64,000 nt of DNA from Nocardia sp. BMG51109 (lineage in GTDB: Bacteria > Actinomycetota > Actinomycetes > Mycobacteriales > Mycobacteriaceae), in NCBI RefSeq assembly GCF_000526215.1, contig NZ_JAFQ01000004.1:2294001-2358000 (forward strand), read 5' to 3'. The position numbers were made by a program, and so were the translations under genes. Under the pieces are notes generated by a model. That model was not told the DNA's origin and made no database searches. It saw nothing but the letters and a program-made list of their open reading frames with translations. This document shows, piece after piece, positions 26,124 through 33,813 of the stretch; within the stretch, counting starts at the first letter, position 1; every line of letters begins with the position of its first letter.

Positions 26124-27128
26124 TCAGGGCTTCAGCACGATGCGGATCGGGTTGCCCTGCTTGGCCTCGAGCGCGTGCACCGCCTTCTGGGCATCCGCCA
26201 GCGGCACGACGGAACTGACCGAGCGGGCGAAGTCGATGCGGTGCAGGCGCTGCAGCCGGACCAGCTGGGGGACGTGCTCGGGCGACGACCCGTAGTGCCC
26301 GCGCAGCTGCTGCTGGAAGAAGCTGAACGCGGTGCCCCCGGTGAGGGTGATCGGCTTGTCGGTGAGTCCGACCAGTACCAGACGACCGCCCGGGCCCAGG
26401 CAGACCGCGGCCTGTTCGCGCACCGGCGCGACACCGGCGAAATCGAAGGCCGCCGCCAGTCCGGCGCCGTCCGTGGCGGCGTAGATCTTGCTCCGCAGGT
26501 CCGGTTCGGCCGGGTCGAAGGCCAGGTCGGCGCCGAATTCCAGGGCGCGCTGCCGGGCCGCGGGCAGCGGGTCGACCGCGATGATCGGGGCGGCGCCGAC
26601 CAATCGCAGCAACTGCACGCCGTGCGCGCCGAGCCCGCCGATGCCCCACACGCCCACCGCCTCCGCCGGTTCGACCCGGGCGGTCGCGGTGATCGCCGCC
26701 CATGGCGTCGAGACCGCGTCGGGGATGAAGCAAGCCTGTTCGAAGGGCAGGTCGTCGGGGATCGGCACCAGCGTGTCGACGCGGGCCAGGGCGTATTCGG
26801 CCCAGCCGCCGTCGTAGTCGACGCCGCGCGTGTAGGTCATCTCGCCGCGCCGTTCGCCGGCCTGCAGCAGCACCCGGTCGCCGACCTTCGGCCCGGTCAC
26901 GCCCGGACCCAGCGTGTGCACGGTGCCCGCGACCTCGTGACCCAGCGTGACGGTGTCGCCGTTCAGGAACATCGGCGTCAGCATCCCGTCGATCAGGTGC
27001 ACGTCCGACAGGCAGACCCCGGCCGCCTCGACCTTGATCAGCACGTGGTCCGGGCCCGGCTCCGGCGTGGGAACCTCCGCCAGTTCGAGTCGGCGTTCCG
27101 GTCCCAGGTGAAGGCGCGCTGCCAGCAT
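26124..27128 (-). CDS. Zinc-type alcohol dehydrogenase (MDR superfamily)
   Basis: 334-residue NAD(P)-dependent dehydrogenase. Catalytic-zinc ligands are C39 (GVCLSD), H64 and E65 (LGHEVAG); the coenzyme motif is GVWGIGGLGAHGVQLL. The four cysteines of the structural-zinc lobe are absent, replaced by QAGERRGEMTYTRGVDYDGG, so it binds only the catalytic zinc if active. ATG 27128 is supported by GAGGAG 7-8 nt upstream, while an open frame to 27215 has no ribosome-binding site. Substrate unknown. DUF445 follows after 58 nt. Confidence 0.9.
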   Translation of the reverse strand: MLAARLHLGPERRLELAEVPTPEPGPDHVLIKVEAAGVCLSDVHLIDGMLTPMFLNGDTVTLGHEVAGTVHTLGPGVTGPKVGDRVLLQAGERRGEMTYTRGVDYDGGWAEYALARVDTLVPIPDDLPFEQACFIPDAVSTPWAAITATARVEPAEAVGVWGIGGLGAHGVQLLRLVGAAPIIAVDPLPAARQRALEFGADLAFDPAEPDLRSKIYAATDGAGLAAAFDFAGVAPVREQAAVCLGPGGRLVLVGLTDKPITLTGGTAFSFFQQQLRGHYGSSPEHVPQLVRLQRLHRIDFARSVSSVVPLADAQKAVHALEAKQGNPIRIVLKP

Positions 27129-27377
27129 GATCCACTCCTCGCGGTCGGTCGTCGGCGCGTCCCCCGCGCACGACGCGGGGACGTCTCGCCCCCGATTCAA
27201 CACCCTGCCCATCACATGATCTGGGCGGCAAGGGAAATCGCCGCAAATGTCAGCGTAGGTTCGCGGTTTCCCGGGAGTGGCCGGCCGGGTCGGAGTAGGT
27301 CGCCGCGCTGTTCGTTCGCGGCCCGACAGCGGCGCCCCGCACCGAGGCGCATCCTGCCGAGCGCGTGGTGCCGCGGC

Positions 27378-28958
27378 CTAGGACCGGTCGCCGATCCGGT
27401 TGCGGCGCAGGTCGAGGGCGAGCTGGAAGTCGAAGCGGTCGCGCCATTGGGACAGATCGCGGCCGGTCAGCTCCTCGACCCGGCGGATGCGGTAGCGCAG
27501 CGTGTTGACGTGCAGGTGCCGCTCGGCGGCCACGGTGTGCCAGGAGCCCGAGGCGGCCAGATAGGCGGCCAGGGTGTCGAGCAGATCGGTGCGGCCGCGC
27601 GCGTCGTACTCCTCGACGGGCCCGAGCACCCGGTCGCAGAACACGCTGCGCAGGCTGTCGGGGGTGGCCGCCAGCAGCATGCCGAAGGTGTCCACCTCGT
27701 CGATGTCGACCAGCGACGGGCCGCCGGGGTGCTGCCGGGCCACCAGCAGCGCGTGTTCGGCCTGATCCCACGCGCGGCGCAGGGCGTGGGCGCCGGCCCC
27801 GATACCGCCGGCGCCCACGCCGATCGAATTGCCGTCGAGCAGGGGGCCCAGGCATTCCAGGCGGTGCCGGAGCGACGACGTGTCCAGCGCCGCCGGCGCC
27901 TGCGGATGCCTCGGGATCACGGCCACCGCCCCGGTGCCGACCGCGGCCGTGACGGCGTCCGGCGCCTGCTCGGCGATCAGTTCGGTGAGGATCTGCCGGG
28001 CCCATTCCCCCGTCGCCTCTCCGCCCGCCTGGGCGCGCAGGATCTGGTGCGGGCGTTCGGGATCCAGCCCGGCGGAGGTCAGCGCGGCGGCCACGGTGGC
28101 GGGATCGGTGTCGTCGCGATCCAGCAGCGCGGCCAGCCGGGCCAGCTGCTCGCGGCGCTGCCGCTCGCCTTCGTCGGTGCGTGCCAGCCATGCCCCGAGA
28201 AATGCCGCGACCTCCTCCACGGTCTCGCGTTCGGCCTGCGACCAGTCGCGCAGATCGGCGGCGCAGGCCAGCAGCCGCGTGGGCGCCTGCGGTGCTCCAC
28301 CGGGGGTCGCGGCCAGCAGGGTCACCGGTCCCTCCGGCGTCTGCCGGTACACCGGCAGCCGGACGGCGTCCACCGCGTGCCGGGCCGCCACCGCTCGGAC
28401 CTCCGCCGAATACGGGCACCGGCCGGACAGCACCCGGCCGGTCAGCGACATCGTCCAGCTGTCGAATCCGAGTTCGGTGCGCAGCAGGTCGGTGCCCGCC
28501 TCGAGCGGATCGCCGCGGGTGAACGACGACAGCAGCCGTCGATGCCGGCCCACCATCTGCTCGAGCGCCGAACCGCGCTCCTCGTGCAGCCGCCCGATGA
28601 CCTCCTCGGCGATATCCCCGAACGACAGCTCGTCGGGCACCTGGAACAGCGGCATCCGGTGGAGGGCGCAGGCGCGCACCAGATCGGGCGGCATGACGCC
28701 GAGCATGGCCGTGCCCGCCATCAGGGCCACCGCGCCGCCGTCGGCCAGGGCGCGCACGAAATAGTCGGAATCCTCGGGGCGGCGGCGCCAGGTGGTGCTG
28801 GTCAGGACGATTTCGCCGCCGGCCAGATACTTCCGGAAATCCAGCAGGTCCGTGGTGTACACCCAGCGCACCTGCCGATCGAGCTGCTCGGTGCCGTGGA
28901 TCAGCCGGACGGAGGCCAGACCGGGAAGGGCCGTCACGTCCGAAAGCTGCATGGCCAT
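27378..28958 (-). CDS. PucR-family transcriptional regulator
   Basis: 526-residue regulator. The N-terminal PucR ligand domain (MQLSDVTALPGLASVRLIHGTEQLDRQVRWVYTTDLLDF) is followed by a GGDEF-like central region and the C-terminal PucR-type HTH (YLAASGSWHTVAAERHLHVNTLRYRIRRVEELTGRDL). Members control purine or other nitrogen-compound catabolism, and here the gene lies next to a deaminase, an NCS1 permease and a xanthine-dehydrogenase subunit, so control of that locus is the natural inference. The deaminase gene lies 62 bp upstream on the same strand and could be cotranscribed. Confidence 0.92.
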   Translation of the reverse strand: MAMQLSDVTALPGLASVRLIHGTEQLDRQVRWVYTTDLLDFRKYLAGGEIVLTSTTWRRRPEDSDYFVRALADGGAVALMAGTAMLGVMPPDLVRACALHRMPLFQVPDELSFGDIAEEVIGRLHEERGSALEQMVGRHRRLLSSFTRGDPLEAGTDLLRTELGFDSWTMSLTGRVLSGRCPYSAEVRAVAARHAVDAVRLPVYRQTPEGPVTLLAATPGGAPQAPTRLLACAADLRDWSQAERETVEEVAAFLGAWLARTDEGERQRREQLARLAALLDRDDTDPATVAAALTSAGLDPERPHQILRAQAGGEATGEWARQILTELIAEQAPDAVTAAVGTGAVAVIPRHPQAPAALDTSSLRHRLECLGPLLDGNSIGVGAGGIGAGAHALRRAWDQAEHALLVARQHPGGPSLVDIDEVDTFGMLLAATPDSLRSVFCDRVLGPVEEYDARGRTDLLDTLAAYLAASGSWHTVAAERHLHVNTLRYRIRRVEELTGRDLSQWRDRFDFQLALDLRRNRIGDRS

Positions 28959-29020
28959 ATCATCCTGACCTGCCGCCGCCGCGGGTTACCCGCTCGAGCC
29001 CGGACGGTAACGATCTCGTT

Positions 29021-29533
29021 TCACGACCAGAAATCGGCGTGCGCGGCGGCCGCCTCCGTCTCCAGCTGCGGGCCGACGACCTCGATCGGATGCTGGCCGC
29101 GCGCCAGCACCTCGCGGCACGGCAGCGACATCGTCGGATTCTCCGGATGGGCGCCGGTCAGGGCGAGCAGGCCGGATTCCGACAGCCCGTAGACCACGCG
29201 GCCGAGCCCGCTCCAGTAGATCGCGCCGGAGCACATCGCGCAGGGTTCGGCGCTGCTGTAGAGCGTCATGCCGCGCAGCCGGTCCGCCGGATGCAGGCGG
29301 GCGGCCTGGCGGACCAGATTGATCTCGGCATGGCCCGTGCAGTCATTGTCGGTGACTACGGTGTTCTCCGTCTCGAGCAGCACCCGGCCGTCCGGATCCG
29401 CGAGCACGGCGCCGAAGGGGTGGTTGCCTCCGGCGGCCGAGCGGGCGGCCACCTCGAAGGCTCGGCGCAGGTTCGCGACGTCGGTGGGGAGGGCGGGGAC
29501 GTCGGTTCCGGGCACGTCGGTTCCGGTGGGCAC
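29021..29533 (-). CDS. Guanine/nucleoside deaminase (CDA fold)
   Basis: 170-residue zinc hydrolase. Zinc ligands and catalytic Glu are H68 and E70 (GHAEINL) with C98 and C101 (PCAMCSGAIYW), the tRNA-adenosine/guanine deaminase signature. NHPFGAVLAD and the bulky C-terminus (HADFW) resemble bacterial guanine deaminase GuaD. The start is GTG 29533, with AAGGAG 5 nt upstream; the open frame continues to 30082 but only as antisense of the permease gene. The N-terminus contains a short GTDVP repeat. It would make xanthine for the neighbouring xanthine-dehydrogenase subunit. Confidence 0.9.
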   Translation of the reverse strand: MPTGTDVPGTDVPALPTDVANLRRAFEVAARSAAGGNHPFGAVLADPDGRVLLETENTVVTDNDCTGHAEINLVRQAARLHPADRLRGMTLYSSAEPCAMCSGAIYWSGLGRVVYGLSESGLLALTGAHPENPTMSLPCREVLARGQHPIEVVGPQLETEAAAAHADFWS

Positions 29534-29663
29534 GGCGCTCCTTGTCGTCACGTGATCAGGGGAGATGCCGACGGTAACCGGAACCGGGCGGCGCGCCCAA
29601 GGACACGGTGTCCAAAAACACGACGGGGCGGACGCCCGGCGTTGTATCCCCCGACAAATTGAT

Positions 29664-29723
29664 GTCACCGCAGGTAAACGGCGTGTGACGGCCATTGACA
29701 CCCGTTTCGGCGGGTCCATAGCT
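29664..29723 (+). promoter_or_regulatory. Promoter candidate for the purine permease, with inverted repeat
   Basis: A consensus -35 TTGACA lies at 29695-29700; the best -10 (ATAGCT, 29718-29723) is 17 bp downstream. An inverted repeat GTCAC-N16-GTGAC (29664-29668, 29685-29689) lies just upstream and could be the regulator site. The 289-bp region between the divergent deaminase and permease genes holds no gene. Confidence 0.5.
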
Positions 29724-29822
29724 TCCGTTGGCACGCGCGGACTTCCGCGCCGTAGCTCTCGTTCTCCGGTCCGAACCGGACGGCATCGCCGCCGCCGCTC
29801 GGGCCGCCCCCGGAGGAAGCCT

Positions 29823-31289
29823 GTGTCTGGAAACGCATCCCCGTCCACGCTGTCGCGCCTGATACCCGGCGATCTCTTCGTCATCGAACGTCGGGGTGTC
29901 GAGCCCGTCGCGGCGGCCGATCGGCACGGCCGGGCCGGTTCGCTGTTCACCATGTGGTTCAGCTCCAACGTGCAGTTCGCCACGCTGACCAGCGGCATTC
30001 TCGGCACCGCCGGATTCGGCCTCGGATTCGCCCAGGCGACGCTCGCGGTGGGGCTCGGCAGCGCGATCGGATCGCTGGCCATCGGCCTGCTCTCGCGGTA
30101 CGGGCCGCGATTCGGGGTCGCCCAGCTGGTGCAGTCGCGCGGTCCGTTCGGGTACTACGGCAATGTGGTCGTCGCGCTGCTGGTGTTCTGCAAGGCGGCG
30201 GCCTGGTTCGCGGTCGAATCCGTCTTGGGCGCCTTCACGATTCAGACGCTCACGGGGCTGGGTTTCGCACCGTCGTTCGTCGTCACCGTGGTCGCGCAGA
30301 TCCTGCTCGCGGTGGCGGGCTACCGGTTGATCCATCGTGTCCAGCGGATTCTGGCGGTGGTGCTGACCGTCGTCTTCCTGGCCGTGTCCTGGTACGCGCT
30401 GTCGGACGGAAACCTCGGTGCCGGTTTCGATTCCGAGCGGGCCGGCGCGCTGGGGCTGTCGGGTGCGTTCATCGCGACCGTCGCGGTGCAGGCGGCGCGG
30501 GCGATGAGCTTCTCCTCCTACGCCTCCGACTACAGCCGTTACCTGCCGGTCGCGGTGCCGGGCAGGCTGATCGGCGTGGCGGCGGGCGGCGGCGCCTTCC
30601 TGGCTTCGTGGTGGATCGGCACACTCGGCGCGGCGATCGGTACCCAGACCATGGTCGGGACCCCGGCCGACCTGGTGGACAAGGTGCTTCCCGGCGTGCT
30701 CGGCGTCGTGGTCCTCGTCGCGCTGTGGCTGTCCAACACCGTGACGGCGTGCATCGACTGCTACTCCGGCTCGATGGCCGCTCTGCTGCTGGACATTCCG
30801 TTGCGGCGGTGGCAGTCGGTGGTGCTGGTGGGTGCGATCGGCACCGTGGGCGGCTGGATCGCCGGGCAGGGCGACTATTACGACAGCTTCCAGTCGTACC
30901 TGTTCCTGCTCGGCTACTGGGTCGGGCCGTGGCTCGGCGTGATGATCGTCTATCTGGGTGTGGTGGCGCGCGGCCGGACCGCGCCGGATCCGTTCTACGA
31001 CAAGGGGCGTCGCGTCCGGGCCGGGCTGGCGGCTTGGGTCTTCGGGCTCGTCGTCTCCGTTCCGTTCATGAATCAGAGCCTGTTCACCGGGCCGCTCGCG
31101 AATGCCGTTCCGGGACTGGGCGATATCGCCGCCGCGGTCGGATTCGCCGGAGGCGCCGCGGTCACCTGGCTGTTGTTCGCCATACGGCCCGAATCGGTTG
31201 TCACTCAGGGTGTTCCGGTCCGGCCCGTCGCACCGGCCGAGCCCGCGGTGGACACCACCCGGCCGACGGTCGCCGGCGCGGAAGGATGA
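29823..31289 (+). CDS. NCS1-family purine/cytosine permease
   Basis: 488-residue transporter of nucleobases. The GTG start at 29823 follows GGAGG by 6 nt. The NCS1 pattern is seen in SLFTMWFSSNVQFATLTSGILG, GPRFGVAQLVQSRGPFGYYGN and AMSFSSYASDYSRYLP, the last being a substrate-site block of CodB/PurP-type carriers. About twelve helices can be read. Its stop overlaps the xanthine-dehydrogenase start in an ATGA. With the deaminase and PucR it forms a purine-salvage/catabolic locus. Confidence 0.92.
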   Translation: MSGNASPSTLSRLIPGDLFVIERRGVEPVAAADRHGRAGSLFTMWFSSNVQFATLTSGILGTAGFGLGFAQATLAVGLGSAIGSLAIGLLSRYGPRFGVAQLVQSRGPFGYYGNVVVALLVFCKAAAWFAVESVLGAFTIQTLTGLGFAPSFVVTVVAQILLAVAGYRLIHRVQRILAVVLTVVFLAVSWYALSDGNLGAGFDSERAGALGLSGAFIATVAVQAARAMSFSSYASDYSRYLPVAVPGRLIGVAAGGGAFLASWWIGTLGAAIGTQTMVGTPADLVDKVLPGVLGVVVLVALWLSNTVTACIDCYSGSMAALLLDIPLRRWQSVVLVGAIGTVGGWIAGQGDYYDSFQSYLFLLGYWVGPWLGVMIVYLGVVARGRTAPDPFYDKGRRVRAGLAAWVFGLVVSVPFMNQSLFTGPLANAVPGLGDIAAAVGFAGGAAVTWLLFAIRPESVVTQGVPVRPVAPAEPAVDTTRPTVAGAEG

Positions 31290-33680
31290 CCGTGAGTGCG
31301 TCGATCGAAGGCCGCACCAGCACCTACCGAGGCGTTCTCGGCGAGAGTCCGTTGCGGCCCGACGGTATCGCGAAGGTGACCGGCGCCTTCCCCTACGCCT
31401 CGGATCTGCGGGCCGAGGGCATGCTGCACGGCGCCACGCTGCGCAGTCCTCATCCGCATGCGCGCATCGCGCACCTCGACACCTCCGCGGCGCGGGCGCT
31501 GCCGGGAGTGGCGGCGGTCCTGACCCACACCGACGTGCCGGGTATCAACCGGCACGGGCTGGAACGCCCGGACACCCCGGTGCTGGCCGAGGACGTGGTG
31601 CGGTGCGAAGGAGAACCGGTCGCGTTCGTCGCCGCCGAGACCGCGGAACTGGCCCGCCGGGCGCTGGACGCGATCGAGATCGGCTACGAACCGCTGGCGC
31701 CGATGCTCGATCCGTGGCGGGCCGCCTTCGATCCGCGGGCGCCGCGAGTGTGGCCGTCCGGCAATATCACCCGGCACGTCCCGATCCGGCGGGGAGATCC
31801 GGTCGGGGCGCGGCGGCGTGCCGAGGTCGTCGTGCGCGGCGAGTACCGGGTCGGCATGCAGGACCAGGTCTTTCTCGGCCCGGAAGCCGGTCTCGCGCAA
31901 CCGGATCCGGACGGCGGCGTGACCCTTCGAGTGGCGAGCCAATGGCTGCACCAGGATCGCCGCCAGCTCGCGCGCATTCTGGACCTGCCGCCGGAGCGTG
32001 TCCGGGTGTCCCTGGCGGGCGTCGGCGGCGCGTTCGGCGGGCGCGAGGATCTCACCGTGCACGCGCCGGCCTGCCTGCTGGCGCTGTGCACCGGCCGTCC
32101 GGTGCGGATGGTTCTACCACCGGCTCGAGTCGTTCCGCGCGCATGTGCACCGTCATCCGGCCCGGCTGCGGTACGAGCACGGCGCGCTGCGCGACGGCAC
32201 GCTGCTGTACGTGGCCGCGCAGGTGGTTCTCGACGGCGGGGCCTACGCCTCGTGTTCGCCGGAGGTCGCCTTCAATGCCGCGGTCTTCGGCGCCGGGCCC
32301 TACCAGGTGCCGGCCGTGGAGCTGGACGCCTACGCCGTCTACACCCACAACCCGGTCTGCGGGGCGATGCGCGGGTTCGGCGCGGTGCAGGTCGCGTTCG
32401 CCTACGAGGCCCAGATGGACCGTCTCGCAGGTCGATTGGGGATGGATCCGGTGGAGCTCCGGCAGCGTAATGCGCTGTGCCGGGGCGCGCGCATGCACAC
32501 CGGGCAACTGGTCGACTCGCCGGCGCCGGTGGCCGAGCTGCTGCGCCGGGTCCGCGATATGCCGTTACCGCCGCTCGGTGCCGACCCTCGGGAACTGCCC
32601 GGCGGTGCGCTGGGCAGCACCCGGGGTGAGGGGGTCCGGCGCGGCGTCGGCTACGCCGTGGGATTCAAGAACGTGGCGTTCGGTGAAGGCGCCGACGACT
32701 ATTCGACCGCGCGGGTTTCTTTGCACCGCGACGCCGACGGTGCGCCCGTGGTCACCGTGTACACGGCGGCCGCCGAGGTCGGTCAGGGGCTGGTCACCGT
32801 GCTCGGTCAGGTGGTGCGCGAGGAACTCGGGATCGGAACGGTGTATCTCGCTCCGGCGCATACGGATTCGGGCGAGGCGGGCTCCACCTCCGCATCCCGG
32901 CAGACCTATATGACCGTCGGCGCGGTCCGCGCGGCGTGCGCCGAATTGCGCGCCCGGATATTCGCTGAGGCCGCCGGGCAGACCGGAATTCCTTTGCGGG
33001 ACTGGCGGATTACCGATGGCGCGATCGTCGACACCACCGGACAGGCGGTGACGAGCCTGGCCGCGATTCTCGACCGTCCGGGAGCGCCCGCGGCCTTCGG
33101 CGCGCAAGCCGAATATCACCACCGTCCGACCGGCCCGATGGATCCGGCGACGGGGCAGGGCGATGTCACGGTGCAGTTCGCGTTCTGCGCGCACCGTGCG
33201 GTGGTGGATGTCGACGTCGAACTCGGCCTCGTGCGCGTGGTGGCCCTCGATGCCGCCCAGGACGTCGGCCGCGCGATCAATCCGGACGCGGTGGTCGGCC
33301 AGATCCAGGGCGGCGCGGTGCAGGGCATGGGCCTGGCGCTGATGGAGGAGCTGATCGTCGAGAACGGATGCCTGCGCAACCCGTCGCTGACCGACTATCT
33401 GATTCCGACCATCGCGGACACGCCACCCATGCGGGTCGACGTCCTCGAACTCGCGGACCCGGACGCCCCGTACGGGCTGCGCGGCGTCGGGGAACCACCC
33501 ACCGTCTCGGCGACTCCGGCCGTGGCCGCCGCGATTCGCGCCGCCACCGGCCGCCCCGTGACCCGGATACCCGTCCGCCCGGCCGATGTGATCGGTGATC
33601 TGCCCGATCTCGGTGATCGGCACGGCGGCGGGGCCCACGGAGCCCACGGAATCGACCACGCGACCGGAACGTTGTCGTGA
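31286..33680 (+). pseudogene. Xanthine dehydrogenase molybdopterin subunit, frameshifted
   Basis: The ATG at 31286 overlaps the permease stop. The first frame gives ~275 residues of XDH large-subunit sequence, including the molybdenum-domain block LAGVGGAFGGREDLTVHAPA, up to RPVRMV at 32111. The expected continuation YHRLESFRAHVHRHPARLRYEHG is in another frame; deleting one T of the pair at 32112-32113 restores MVYHRLESF. The second frame then runs to 33680 through AMRGFGAVQ, AEVGQGLVTV, QIQGGAVQGMG and the active-site Glu in GVGEPPTVSATPAV. The restored length (~798 residues) is normal. No 2Fe-2S or FAD subunit gene is present nearby. It is either a real inactivation or a sequencing error. 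Confidence 0.88.
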
Positions 33681-33773
33681 GCCGGGCGGGCCGCCCGGCC
33701 TGAGAAGCGGTGGCCTCGTTCCGTCTTTCGCCGGGGGCGAACACCGGGTCGGAACAAGACCGAGGCGCCCGGG

Positions 33774-33794
33774 GTTGAGTAGGTGACGCTCAAC
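33774..33794. promoter_or_regulatory. HAIR-like HspR operator upstream of lon
   Basis: GTTGAGT-N7-GCTCAAC, with the same half-site arrangement and 7-bp spacer as the HAIR consensus CTTGAGT-N7-ACTCAAG. It ends 19 bp before the lon GTG. In Streptomyces lon belongs to the HspR heat-shock regulon. Confidence 0.7.
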
Positions 33795-33813
33795 TTTGGA
33801 AGGGGCTGAATCT

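Noticed and set aside
25692..29192. 1,166-codon plus-strand open frame
   Set aside because: It is the antisense of DUF445, the alcohol dehydrogenase, PucR and the deaminase, all with clear motifs; the peptide is low-complexity Arg/Gln/His.
32105..32120. Programmed frameshift in the xanthine-dehydrogenase gene
   Set aside because: No slippery heptamer or stimulatory stem is visible; a simple one-base insertion explains the break.
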